From the NCBI RefSeq assembly GCF_000019525.1, contig NC_010506.1, positions 4,526,001 to 4,590,000 of the forward strand: a stretch of DNA of 64,000 nucleotides, read 5' to 3'. The stretch's first letter is position 1, and each line of letters starts with the position of its first letter. Source of the stretch: Shewanella woodyi ATCC 51908. GTDB lineage: Bacteria; Pseudomonadota; Gammaproteobacteria; Enterobacterales; Shewanellaceae. The notes beneath the pieces were generated by a model. It saw nothing but the letters and a program-made list of their open reading frames with translations, did not search any database and was not told the DNA's origin. Shown one piece after another: positions 30,074 to 39,316 of this stretch. Position numbers and translations under genes: made by a program.

Positions 30074-31366
30074 TTAAGCGTTAACGTCAAGCTGTTTGAT
30101 GCGACGATAGAGAGTATGACGAGAGATCCCCAATTGCAATGCCGCTTTATTCCGATTGCCTTGATGTGCTAGCAAGACAGAACGAATATGCTCCGCCTCA
30201 GCCCTCTCAAGATGCTCTTTTAGTGATGAACCACTACCACTGGGCGTGCTGAACTGAATGTCCTTGGCATAGATAATATCTCCATCGACTAAGATAGCGG
30301 CTTGGGTGATCACATTGTGCAGCTCGCGGACATTTCCAGGCCAATAATGCAGACAAAGTTGTCGCTCAGCATCGGATGAGAGGCGCTTAGCAACATGATG
30401 ATTTGATTCAAACTCCAGTAAAAAACGGCGAGCAAGTGGCAAAATATCATCTTGCCTCGCAGCCAACGGTGGTACCTCCAACGTAATAACATTGAGCCGA
30501 TAGTAGAGATCTAACCTAAAGTGCCCCTCCTGCACAAGTTCAAACAGGTTTCTATGGCTAGCAGCTAAGATACGGGTATCAATGGGACGCAGTACACTGC
30601 TGCCTACTCGTTTTATATGCCGAGTTTCAAGGACCTGTAAGAAGTTACCCTGTAACTCCATTGGTAGATCGCCTATCTCATCAAGTAATAGCGTTCCCCC
30701 ATTAGCCTGTTCAAAGGCACCAATATGTTGCTGATCCGCACCAGTAAACGCCCCTTTTTCATGACCAAAAAGCTCATCTTGAGCTAATGTCGCTTGTATT
30801 CCGGCACAATTTAAGCTGACAAAAGGTCCTGTATGACGAGCAGAGTTCTTGTGAATATAGCGCGCTAAGTACTCTTTGCCACTGCCGGACGGCCCCTGGA
30901 GCAGTAAAGTCACATCGGTTTTGGCCACTTTACAGGCCAGTTCATATAATAGATTAAGGGATTTCGTTGGCCCCTCAGTATGCACCTCAGGCTCAGATGT
31001 ATTGAGCTGCTGCATACCGATGCAGTGGCCTATCATGGCGGAAAGAATATCGATATCCACGGGTCTGTGGTGATAGTCATAAACATTGCTCAAAGAGAGA
31101 CGCTTAGCTATCTGCTTTAGCTCCTCCTGGGCTGTAATAACTATCCATTGGCAATGTTTCTCCTTCTCCAGTACAGCCCTAGATCGTTCCAAGGAGGCGA
31201 GATCAATAAAAGCCAATCCGACCGAAGCCGCACTGCTTTTCTTAAAAATGCTGGTCTGAAACTGCCAACCGATACTCGCTAAGCCCTCAATAAGCTGCTT
31301 ATCTATATCGGTTTGTAACGACTCAGGCCACAGCATCACTGAACGATTTACAAGAGGAGTCGTCAT
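30074..31366 (-). CDS. Sigma-54-dependent activator, VpsR-like
   Basis: Enhancer-binding protein of 430 aa. The N-terminal domain (1-125) looks like the degenerate receiver of VpsR (VITAQEELKQIAKRLSLSNV) rather than a normal phospho-acceptor domain. The central AAA+ domain has Walker A GPSGSGKE, the sigma-54 contact loop GAFTGA, and Walker B GGTLLLDEIGDLP. The C terminus has a Fis-type HTH (NKAALQLGISRHTLYRRIKQ). VpsR in Vibrio binds c-di-GMP and controls biofilm genes. Here it is divergent from the aldolase-kinase operon and may control it. Its leader hairpin is listed separately. Confidence 0.85.
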   Translation of the reverse strand: MTTPLVNRSVMLWPESLQTDIDKQLIEGLASIGWQFQTSIFKKSSAASVGLAFIDLASLERSRAVLEKEKHCQWIVITAQEELKQIAKRLSLSNVYDYHHRPVDIDILSAMIGHCIGMQQLNTSEPEVHTEGPTKSLNLLYELACKVAKTDVTLLLQGPSGSGKEYLARYIHKNSARHTGPFVSLNCAGIQATLAQDELFGHEKGAFTGADQQHIGAFEQANGGTLLLDEIGDLPMELQGNFLQVLETRHIKRVGSSVLRPIDTRILAASHRNLFELVQEGHFRLDLYYRLNVITLEVPPLAARQDDILPLARRFLLEFESNHHVAKRLSSDAERQLCLHYWPGNVRELHNVITQAAILVDGDIIYAKDIQFSTPSGSGSSLKEHLERAEAEHIRSVLLAHQGNRNKAALQLGISRHTLYRRIKQLDVNA

Positions 31367-31401
31367 GGCTGCTACCTTTTTTACTAATTAGTGTAGCAGC
31401 C
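31367..31401 (-). promoter_or_regulatory. leader hairpin abutting the start codon of the VpsR-like gene
   Basis: On the minus strand GGCTGCTAC (31393-31401) is perfectly complementary to GTAGCAGCC (31367-31375), which touches the ATG. The loop holds ACTAATTAGT, itself a perfect 10-base palindrome (31383-31392), and the AAAAAAGG ribosome site. A folded leader would therefore hold the ribosome site in the loop and the start codon at the stem base. It could also be a DNA operator. Confidence 0.55.
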
Positions 31402-31576
31402 GTGAAACAGTCTTGCTTTTTTAGCCAAGCTTTAATCGAATCATTAAAGACTCAAAAATTAAGTAATAAAAGAAGCCATCACTAGATTGTTGATAGCCTT
31501 AATTTTTTAAATGAATGTGCTATGTTATTAACCAATATCGACTCACCTAACTTACTTTTATCTGGAAGGGCTTACC

Positions 31577-33292
31577 ATGCACAGCTTGTGGCAAAATGAG
31601 ATAGCAGAACAACTCAATACCCCGTTAGCACTTAGGGTTTATACCTCTCGCCTTCTCGGACAAGAACCCGCACTTGTACTTCACGGTGGTGGTAATACTT
31701 CGGTCAAAACTCAAATCACTAACCTTTTCGGTGAAACAGAGGAGATTCTCTACGTTAAAGGCAGTGGTTGGGATCTCGAAACCATTGAAGCTGAAGGGTT
31801 TGCTCCAGTAAAAATGGATGTGCTACTTAAAATGGCTGGGCTAAATGATCTCAGTGATAGCGATATGGTGAAATACCAACGCGCAGCGATGACAGATCCC
31901 AGTGCACCTAACCCCTCTGTTGAAGCAATTCTTCACGCCATCATCCCCTTTGCTTATGTTGATCATACCCATGCCGATGCCATAGTGACTTTAACAAATA
32001 CGCCAGACGGTGAAGGAATGATCCAAGAACTCTTTGGCAAACGGGTATTTGTTATCCCTTACGTCATGCCTGGATTTGCACTAGCCAAACTCGTACATGA
32101 GATGACACAAGAGCTTAAGTGGCAATCAATAGAGGGGTTAGTGCTGATGAACCATGGCCTATTTACCTTCAGTGATGATGCTAAGGTCGCTTACGAGAAA
32201 ACCATCGACTTGGTCACAGAGGCAGAGCAGTTTATTGAAGCTAAGCTTTGTCTAAAATCGGAAGCTATTGAGGAAACCACTGGCCATGACCCCAGTGGAT
32301 ATCCTGAGCAGGAGATCAGTATCGATTTAATCGAACTAGCTCAGATCCGCAAATTGGTTTCAGCACAAAAGGGAGCACCACAAGTTGCCCTACTCAATAG
32401 CTCCCTGCCCTCTTGCCATATAGCCAGTCACCCAAAGCTTAGAGATATTGCCACACGTGGGCCTTTAACTCCGGATCACGTTATCCGTACTAAGCGGATA
32501 CCTGTGATATTAGGTGAAGATTTTGAAACAGATTTAAGCGAATACGCCAGTCAATATATTGAGTATTTCGAGTCTTACCAACAGGGTCAAACCATGCTCA
32601 ACTACGCCCCTAACTTTGCGATTTGGCGCGATAAGGCAGCAATCTCCTTCGGAAAAACAGTGAAAGAGGCACTCATCATAGAGGATATTACCAATCACAC
32701 TTTTGATGCGATCCTGACGGCCCAGCAGATAAGTCGCTATCAGGCTCTCAGTGCACAGGAGATATTTGACGTTGAGTATTGGGAGCTTGAGCAAGCCAAG
32801 CTAAAAAAATCCACCAGCAATAACACACCTCTACTTGGTAAGGTCATCATGGTGGCCTCAGGCAGTGATGATGTGAGAGAAGCCCTAGCCGCTGAGCTCA
32901 CCTCACAGGGAGCCAACGTCATCGAGCTTAATCATGAGCAAGATTTCGATACCCTAGATAAATGCCAGGAAGCCGCTGAAACAGCGGTTATTGACTTTGG
33001 TGGTTTAGATAACTTGATCTGTCTAGATGACAACTCGGCCAACCAACTATTAATCAATACCTGTGAAGCATTTTTAGAGCATGGCCTCTCCCCAACAGTC
33101 CTTTGTGTCAACCATAACACTCTACCAGTAATGAGCAGCGACACAATAAAAGTACTTGCCCTTAACTGCCAGTTATCGAATAAAAATGGGCAAAATAACA
33201 ATCAAAAATCAGCAATATTTAATCTAACGAGCGCCATCAAGATGATGTTGTCTAAAGAGTACCTCCCAAGCGAGGAGGGAGTCACGGTTTAA
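31577..33292 (+). CDS. Class II aldolase with degenerate short-chain dehydrogenase tail
   Basis: 571-aa protein related to bifunctional aldolase/dehydrogenases of the RhaD-YerE type. The N-terminal class II aldolase/adducin fold (1-240) has Zn ligands His130 and His132 (VDHTHAD) and His193 (MNHGLF), and Glu116 in the PSVEAILH motif. A C-terminal region (421-571) begins like a Rossmann SDR (GKVIMVASGSDD) but lacks the TGxxxGIG loop and the YxxxK pair, and is only about 150 residues against about 260 in full-length relatives. So the aldolase looks active and the dehydrogenase not. It would cleave a phosphorylated ketose. A strong ribosome site (GAAGGG) precedes the ATG. It is followed by a small membrane protein and the LsrK-like kinase. 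Confidence 0.8.
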   Translation: MHSLWQNEIAEQLNTPLALRVYTSRLLGQEPALVLHGGGNTSVKTQITNLFGETEEILYVKGSGWDLETIEAEGFAPVKMDVLLKMAGLNDLSDSDMVKYQRAAMTDPSAPNPSVEAILHAIIPFAYVDHTHADAIVTLTNTPDGEGMIQELFGKRVFVIPYVMPGFALAKLVHEMTQELKWQSIEGLVLMNHGLFTFSDDAKVAYEKTIDLVTEAEQFIEAKLCLKSEAIEETTGHDPSGYPEQEISIDLIELAQIRKLVSAQKGAPQVALLNSSLPSCHIASHPKLRDIATRGPLTPDHVIRTKRIPVILGEDFETDLSEYASQYIEYFESYQQGQTMLNYAPNFAIWRDKAAISFGKTVKEALIIEDITNHTFDAILTAQQISRYQALSAQEIFDVEYWELEQAKLKKSTSNNTPLLGKVIMVASGSDDVREALAAELTSQGANVIELNHEQDFDTLDKCQEAAETAVIDFGGLDNLICLDDNSANQLLINTCEAFLEHGLSPTVLCVNHNTLPVMSSDTIKVLALNCQLSNKNGQNNNQKSAIFNLTSAIKMMLSKEYLPSEEGVTV

Positions 33293-33357
33293 CCCTGAAT
33301 CAAAGGAGAGGTTAGCAAGTATTCGTCTTTGCTACTTCAAAATAATAAGGAGATATC

Positions 33358-33627
33358 ATGCAACTTTTTATAGGTCTCGTACTTTGTATTATAGGAATAT
33401 TTTCCCTGATCAAACTTCATATTTTCGTAGGGATTATATTTCTTTTTCTTGGAGCAGGCGTACTGCAAGGGTTGAGAAGTGGCAAGAGTTTTGACCTCAC
33501 CACTCGCACTGCTCATAAAAGAGGTGGAACAAGCTATGGTGACAGTGGTTTAGGAGGTGGCGATGGAGGCTTCGGAGGAGGAAGCGGTGATGGCGGTGGT
33601 AGTTGTGGTGGTGGAGGCGGTGATTAA
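33358..33627 (+). CDS. Small membrane protein with Gly-rich tail
   Basis: I do not recognise the family. It has 89 aa with a good AAGGAG site. Residues 1-40 form one or two hydrophobic segments (FIGLVLCIIGIFSLI, IFVGIIFLFLGAGVL). Then come a short polar linker and a tail of about 25 residues that is two-thirds Gly with Asp, Ser and one Cys (GGGSCGGGGGD at the end). Similar Gly-rich tails end various membrane proteins of unknown role. It lies between the aldolase and kinase genes on the same strand, so it is probably co-expressed with them. Confidence 0.65.
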   Translation: MQLFIGLVLCIIGIFSLIKLHIFVGIIFLFLGAGVLQGLRSGKSFDLTTRTAHKRGGTSYGDSGLGGGDGGFGGGSGDGGGSCGGGGGD

Positions 33628-33761
33628 GCCACAAAGCCATCTACCAAGTCAGCTAAATAGACTAACTTGATGTTTAAATAAAACCTAGATGTGAGAACAA
33701 TGCTTTCTCCGCCCCTAAAATAGCGGAGAAAGCCCATACAAAGCAGCATAAGGAGATGAAT

Positions 33762-35339
33762 ATGGATAAATATCTGTTAGCCATCGATGCCGGAACAGGA
33801 AGCGGCAGAGCAGTGCTGTTTGACCTTAAAGGCCAGCAAATTTCGGTCGGTCAAGAGGAGTGGTCACACCTAGAAGAGGAAGGCGTTGAGCACTCTATGG
33901 GCTTCGATTGCCAGCAAAACTGGGCCCTCCTTTGTCGCTGTATTCAACATGTAATAGCAGATGCCAACATCACTCCCGAGCAGATAGTATCCATTTCAGC
34001 CACCAGCATGCGAGAAGGCATAGTACTCTTTGACAAAGAGGCTAACGAGATCTGGGCTGTAGCCAATGTCGATGCTAGAGCGGCTCAGCAGGTAAAAGCG
34101 CTAAAAAGCGCCATCTCAGATATTGAGATAGAGTATTACCGGCAATCAGGACAAACCTTTGCCCTAGGTGCATTACCAAGAATTTTATGGCTTAAGGAGC
34201 ATCACCCAGAGATCTACGAGCAAATGCACACTGTGGCCATGCTCAGTGACTGGATCTTGGCAAAACTTAGTGGCGTTATCGCAACCGAGCCCTCAAATGC
34301 TGGCACAACGGGGATCTTCTCGCTATCAAAGCGCCAATGGCAACCTCAAATGGCCTTAGAGGTTGGCGTCATCGATACCATTTTCCCCACCGTACATGAA
34401 ACAGGCACTCGAATTGGAGAGGTCACTCAATGCGCTGCTGAGCAAACAGGGCTCGCAGCAGGAACGGCAGTGGTAATGGGCGGCGGTGATGTACAACTCG
34501 GTGCGGCAGGTCTTGGAGTGGTCAATCTAGGCGATATGGCTGTGCTAGGCGGCAGCTTTTGGCAGCAGGTCGTCAATATTCCTGCCACCACAACGCCACC
34601 TAAGGATATGTCAATTCGCGTTAACCCTCATGTTATTCCTGGTTTGTCTCAAGCAGAGGGGATCACCTTCTTTAGCGGCCTAGTGATGCGCTGGTTTAGG
34701 GATACCTTTTGTAAACTTGAGCAGTTAGAAGCGCAGCGTCGTGGTATCGACACCTACGAGCTTCTTGAGGAGATGGCCCGCGACGTCCCTGTCGGCTCCC
34801 ACGATATCATCCCAGTATTTTCCGATGCCATGAACTACGGCAACTGGTATCACGCGGCTCCCTCATTTATCAACCTCTCTCTGGATCCTGAAAAGAGCGG
34901 CCCCGCCTGCCTATTTCGAAGTCTTGAGGAGAACGCCTGTATCGTATCAGCCATCAACTTAGAGAAGATACATAACTTCACCGCCAATGAAATTAGTTCA
35001 AATAATGATACATTAGTGTTTGCTGGCGGCGCGAGTAAAGGCACACTCTGGCCACAGATTTTGGCAGATGTGACAGGAAAAAAGGTCAAAATCCCTAAAG
35101 TGAAAGAAGCTACCGCACTGGGAGCCGCTATGGCCGCAGGTGTGGGAATTGGTATCTACAAAGATATGAAGTCGGCGGCAAATGAGTTAGTGGCGTGGGA
35201 GAAAGAGTATCAACCCAATAGAGATAACTTCCAACAATACCAAGAGCTGAAACAGCGCTGGCTGGAAGTTTATCAACAGGAGTTAGGTTTAGTCGATAAA
35301 GGACTAACCACCTCCATGTGGCAAGCACCAGGATTGTAA
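33762..35339 (+). CDS. lsrK: FGGY-family carbohydrate kinase close to autoinducer-2 kinase LsrK
   Basis: 525-aa kinase that matches E. coli LsrK, as I recall it, over its whole length: DAGTGSGRAVLFDL (phosphate 1), SATSMREGIVLFD, VANVDARAAQQV, EPSNAGTTGIFSL, MGGGDVQLGAAGLGV, GGSFWQQVVN, HVIPGLSQAEGITFF, YHAAPSFINLS, FAGGASKGTLWPQILADV, and the C terminus GLTTSMWQAPGL. LsrK phosphorylates AI-2 (DPD) at C5 in the cytoplasm. A related polyol or ketose could be the true substrate. The start is the ATG at 33762, 6 bases after AAGGAG. None of lsrR, lsrACDB, lsrF or lsrG is present; the neighbours are an aldolase, a cupin and a TRAP transporter. Confidence 0.85.
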   Translation: MDKYLLAIDAGTGSGRAVLFDLKGQQISVGQEEWSHLEEEGVEHSMGFDCQQNWALLCRCIQHVIADANITPEQIVSISATSMREGIVLFDKEANEIWAVANVDARAAQQVKALKSAISDIEIEYYRQSGQTFALGALPRILWLKEHHPEIYEQMHTVAMLSDWILAKLSGVIATEPSNAGTTGIFSLSKRQWQPQMALEVGVIDTIFPTVHETGTRIGEVTQCAAEQTGLAAGTAVVMGGGDVQLGAAGLGVVNLGDMAVLGGSFWQQVVNIPATTTPPKDMSIRVNPHVIPGLSQAEGITFFSGLVMRWFRDTFCKLEQLEAQRRGIDTYELLEEMARDVPVGSHDIIPVFSDAMNYGNWYHAAPSFINLSLDPEKSGPACLFRSLEENACIVSAINLEKIHNFTANEISSNNDTLVFAGGASKGTLWPQILADVTGKKVKIPKVKEATALGAAMAAGVGIGIYKDMKSAANELVAWEKEYQPNRDNFQQYQELKQRWLEVYQQELGLVDKGLTTSMWQAPGL

Positions 35340-35400
35340 TACCAGCGAGTATAAGAAAGTTATCAACACAATATAAAACTTAACGTGAGTAGGAACAGCT

Positions 35401-35775
35401 ATGTATTTAACGAATGAATCTGAGCACGACTATCGATTTGGCGAATATGGCCCTAAATATGTCACCAATGGTCCAAGAGTCGATTTCGGTATTGTGGTGA
35501 TCACGCCAGGCGAAGCTCACCCTTGTCACAAACATGTCAAACAGGAGGAGTCTTTCTTGGTCCTCGAAGGCGAATGTGCCGTCTATGTTGATGGTGTTCG
35601 AGTCTTGATAAAAGAGGGAGATTACCTACGTTGTGAGCCAGGAGAGTCACACCTGTTCCGTAATGAAAGCGATAAAAACTTCAAATCTGTCTTCGTTAAA
35701 GCGCCTTACATGGAGGAGAAAGACAGCGTCTATATCGACTGGCAACCAGGACAAGAGTTTATTAAAGAGGATTAA
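35401..35775 (+). CDS. Small metal-binding cupin
   Basis: Single-domain cupin of 124 aa. Motif 1 carries ligands His43 and His45 and Glu49 or Glu50 (HPCHKHVKQEE) and motif 2 His84 (GESHLFRN), giving a 3-His/1-Glu metal site. No signal peptide is present, so it is cytoplasmic. Small cupins act as sugar isomerases, dioxygenases or lyases. It lies 61 bases after the LsrK-like kinase and is likely co-transcribed; a role on the kinase product or its breakdown is an inference. Its stop overlaps by 3 bases the stop of the convergent response regulator. Confidence 0.8.
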   Translation: MYLTNESEHDYRFGEYGPKYVTNGPRVDFGIVVITPGEAHPCHKHVKQEESFLVLEGECAVYVDGVRVLIKEGDYLRCEPGESHLFRNESDKNFKSVFVKAPYMEEKDSVYIDWQPGQEFIKED

Positions 35776-36392
35776 CCATCAAGCCCGTGATCAATCGCGT
35801 AACGCACTAGGCCCGCACTGGTTTTAATGGCTAACTTGTCTTTAATATTTCGCCTATGTGTCTCTATGGTGCGAACACTAATATCGAGCTCTCGAGCGAG
35901 CTCCTTATTATTCAATCCAGAAGCCAGCAAACGAAGCACAGTCTGCTCTCTGGTGGTTAATACCGTATTTTTATCCGGTTCCTGACTACTCTGGACTAAG
36001 AGATCTGAAATAGCTCGACTGTAATAGATACCACCATTATGAATAACCCGTAAGGCATAGAACATCTCAGCGGCACTGATATCTTTAAGGGCATAGCCTC
36101 TCACTCCACGATTAAGTACGCTCAACACATACTCCTTATCATCATGCATACTCAGGATTAATATTTTAATCTCGGGAAACTTATCTTTAAAAATCTCCGC
36201 AGCATCCATGCCATTCATCTCAGGCATACTGATGTCCATCAACACAATATCGGGCATTAGATTAGGCATCTTCTCAAGGGCTTCTTTACCATTTGCAGCT
36301 TGGCCAACAATGACAAAGTCATCATCCATAGATAAGCGGGCAATTAACCCCTCTCTAAAGATCGGATGATCGTCCACAATAAAAATTCGCAT
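35772..36392 (-). CDS. NarL/FixJ-type response regulator
   Basis: 206-aa regulator. The receiver domain (1-120) has acidic pocket Asp7 and Asp8, phospho-acceptor Asp53 (DIVLMDISMP) and Lys near 103. The C-terminal LuxR-type HTH (about 140-200) has LLASGLNNKELARELDISVRTIETHRRNI. It is 3 bases from the histidine kinase gene and convergent with the cupin gene. As the kinase is a HisKA_3 type, this is its natural partner. TRAP transporters are often controlled by such pairs, and the TRAP operon lies divergent beyond the kinase. Confidence 0.92.
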   Translation of the reverse strand: MRIFIVDDHPIFREGLIARLSMDDDFVIVGQAANGKEALEKMPNLMPDIVLMDISMPEMNGMDAAEIFKDKFPEIKILILSMHDDKEYVLSVLNRGVRGYALKDISAAEMFYALRVIHNGGIYYSRAISDLLVQSSQEPDKNTVLTTREQTVLRLLASGLNNKELARELDISVRTIETHRRNIKDKLAIKTSAGLVRYAIDHGLDG

Positions 36393-36395
36393 CGG

Positions 36396-37777
36396 CTACC
36401 TCTTCTCTGAATTACTGTATTTGAGTAGTTTTTTGGGTAGTTTGGCCACGACTTTAGTCCCCGATGACGCGCTGTAAATATCGAGCCTGCCATTAAAGTA
36501 GCTAATACGCTCCGCCATATTTCTCAGTCCAATTCCAACAAATGGAGATTTATTCCGGCTTAACTTCTGCGTATCAAAACCAGCTCCATTGTCAGAGATT
36601 GAGAGAATAAACCAGACGTCATTAACCTTAACTTTTACTGTGACTTTTGTAGCATGAGCATGGCGCTCAATATTAGTCAGTGCCTCTTGTGCAATACGGT
36701 ACAGGGTCGTTCTTGCATCGCTGGGAAGTAATTTATTAATGGCAAGAGGCTCAAAAGCGATATCAATATTGAGTCTATTTCGATAGTCTTCAATTAACGC
36801 CGAGAGCGCAGCAGATAAACCATGATCCTCTAGTAAGTTTGGATGCAGATCCCTAGATATTCGACGCACATCATTAATCGTCGCATCTAAATACTGCTCA
36901 CATTGGGTCAACTCCTTAGTGGCTACCTCCCCTTTATCCAATCTAAAAATAGCATTTTCAACCACGTACTTTGTCGAGACCAACATCTGAATAATGCCGT
37001 CATGTAGCTCTCTAGAGACCCGTTGACGCTCAACCTCCTGGGTATCGACAATACGGTTAGTCAGGGCTTTAAGCTTTACATCAGCCAATTTCCTCTCGCT
37101 TGCCTGCAGAAAAAGACCGGAAAAAAACACCACCACAACACCGGCAACCGTTAACACAAAAATAACTACAAATGTCTGATTAATATATCCATTAATCTCA
37201 TTTTGTAGCGTCACGACATCTCGGTCTATATCATCAATATAGATCCCAGTTCCTACCATCCAACGCCATTTATCCAACATGACAGAGTAAGCAAGCTTCT
37301 TAGCCAGTAACCCCGTTGAAGGCTTCTCCCACAGATATTCATGAAACCGCCCCCTTGCTGCGCATTGGAGATCAAGATCTGAATTAAGGGATTACCGGAC
37401 ACATCAACCCAATCCCATAGATCTTTGCCGACACGATAAGGCTGACGAGGATGAACAATATTGACGCCTCTGTCGCTATAAACGAAAAAGTAGCCATCAT
37501 CGCCGTGTTGCAAGGTATTAAGGATCTCAGCAACCTGCTTCTGGGCAAGCAAGTCCTCCTCACTGGCAGCCTGATAAATATGGCTAATCGCTCCCATCGC
37601 TAGCTCGATATTTGATTGCAGCTGCTGCTTTCTTAACTCAAGGATCTTCTCTCGATAAGATGCCCCACTCTGCTCCGATAAGAGTTCAGATTGATAATGT
37701 AACGCCAAAACAATAATCAGCATTGAGAGCACTAGCGGAAGAATACTGAGTGCAATAATCTTCTGTTTGAAGTCCAA
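36396..37777 (-). pseudogene. Cache-domain histidine kinase broken by a single-base frameshift
   Basis: Two open frames, 37777-37253 and 37280-36396, together encode one sensor kinase. The first holds TM1 and most of an extracellular Cache domain (GYFFVYSDRGVNIVHP). The second holds the rest of the Cache domain (WRWMVGTGIYIDDID), TM2, the HisKA_3 phospho-His motif (RVSRELHDGIIQMLV) and a HATPase domain (N-box YRIAQEALTNIERHAHAT). At about 37344-37346 the reading shifts. Adding one T would make the frame continue as HEYLWEKPSTGLLAKK and give 460 residues. It is either a true inactivation or a sequencing slip beside G5 and T3 runs. Confidence 0.85.
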
Positions 37778-38143
37778 AACTGGGTCCCATTGAAATATTT
37801 TTATTTTGTTATTGTCTTAATATTAGTGCACTAGCCAGAGTAAATTTCAACCTAACCCGATTTTACAGAGTGATATTTCAGCACTAACAAATACCGCAGA
37901 GCAATGTTACAGAAAGGTAAATTATTGTTTTAAAAAATGATAAGCCAGTTGAGTTTTATCTATAAAAAATTTGTCTTTTCTCTGCTCAATCCGATTAAAG
38001 AGGCTTAGACAGAGGGAACATTACGAGAAAAACTAAGAACAACTACGTAAAAACCCTTAGATGGCTCAGTAGTAAAACGAATATCTAGCCTTTAAAAAAA
38101 TAACTAACTTGGCAGTTCACTAATTTGATTATGGGACACCAAG
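37778..38143. other. intergenic region between the kinase and TRAP operons
   Basis: This AT-rich gap of 366 bases lies between divergent operons and holds no open frame that I would support. It should hold promoters for both sides. A few AT-rich -10-like stretches are visible, but I could not fix a promoter or a clear NarL-family dyad. Confidence 0.5.
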
Positions 38144-39211
38144 ATGTTCAAACACCTATCTACGACACTCATTATCTCAACGCTACTTTTAGCATCTAGC
38201 AGCTCAATCGCTGATGAAAAGAAAACCTATCGCTGGCGATTAGCTGAAACCTGGCCAAAGGATTTTCCAGTATTTGGCGACACAGTGAAAAGCATGGCAC
38301 AGCGGGTTAAAGAGATGTCTAACGGCCGCCTAATTATCTCTATTGATTCCAAAAATAAACACAAAGCCCCTCTAGGCATCTTCGATATGGTTCGAGCAGG
38401 GCAATATCAGATGGGCCACTCAGCTTCCTATTATTGGAAGGGGAAAGATCTCAAAACCATGTTCTTTACAACCAGACCCTTTGGCATGACCGCAACCGAA
38501 CAGTACGCTTGGTTTTACTATGGCGGCGGCATGGAGCTAATGCAGGAGGTCTACGGGCCCTATGGACTCCTCTCCTTCCCGGGTGGCAATACTGGTAATC
38601 AAATGGGTGGCTGGTTTCGTAAAGAGATCAAGTCGGTAGATGATCTGCAAGGCCTTAAGATGCGGATCCCAGGTTTTGCCGGAGAGGTGATATCTAAACT
38701 AGGTGCAAGCCCAGTCAATATCCCAGCAGGCGAGCTATATACTGCACTTGAGCGAAATACTATCGATGCTTTGGAGTGGGTAGGACCATCACTGGACTTA
38801 CGCATGGGCTTTCAAAAGGTTGCTCCCTTTTATTACACAGGCTGGCATGAACCCGCGACTGAGCTGCAGTTTCTAGTGAATGAGAAAGCCTTTAATACGC
38901 TGCCAAACGATTTGCAAGCTATCTTAACTATCGCCATGCGAGCTTCTGCCTATGACATGTATGCTCAATCGATGCATGAAAACGCCATCAACCTTGAAAA
39001 AATAGCGAAAGAGCACCCAGAGATCCAGATAAAGACCTTCCCAGCAAGCATCATGCTCAAGCTGCAACAAGCCAATAACGATTTAATAGAGCAGTTCAAA
39101 CAGCAAGACCCACTTACAAAAGCGATCATCGAGTCACAGGAACGTTATCAAGAGATAACACGTCCATGGACACAAATATCTGATCAAACCTATCTGGAAA
39201 TTAGCCAGTAA
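38144..39211 (+). CDS. TRAP transporter substrate-binding protein (DctP/TakP type)
   Basis: Periplasmic solute receptor of 355 aa with a signal peptide (LIISTLLLASSSSIA). It resembles the TakP branch, which binds 2-oxo acids with a cation: SFPGGNTGNQMGGWF, MRIPGFAGEVISKLG (ligand-clamping Arg), and NTIDALEWVGPSLD (Glu-Trp metal region). It heads an operon with the Q and M subunits and a porin. The substrate is inferred to be a small carboxylate or carbonyl compound. It is divergent from the two-component genes. Confidence 0.9.
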   Translation: MFKHLSTTLIISTLLLASSSSIADEKKTYRWRLAETWPKDFPVFGDTVKSMAQRVKEMSNGRLIISIDSKNKHKAPLGIFDMVRAGQYQMGHSASYYWKGKDLKTMFFTTRPFGMTATEQYAWFYYGGGMELMQEVYGPYGLLSFPGGNTGNQMGGWFRKEIKSVDDLQGLKMRIPGFAGEVISKLGASPVNIPAGELYTALERNTIDALEWVGPSLDLRMGFQKVAPFYYTGWHEPATELQFLVNEKAFNTLPNDLQAILTIAMRASAYDMYAQSMHENAINLEKIAKEHPEIQIKTFPASIMLKLQQANNDLIEQFKQQDPLTKAIIESQERYQEITRPWTQISDQTYLEISQ

Positions 39212-39316
39212 CGACTGAAGGGCTTGATGCGTTTCAAGCCCATTTACTAAAGAGCTCTGACTTTACCTTAGCTCGGCATTCAGTGCCTACTCGGCCATAA
39301 ATATAAGAAAAGTCGT

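Noticed and set aside
38100..38140. TTGGCAG...TTTGAT considered as a sigma-54 promoter for the TRAP operon
   Set aside because: The GG and GC elements are not spaced by 10 bases and the GC dinucleotide is absent.
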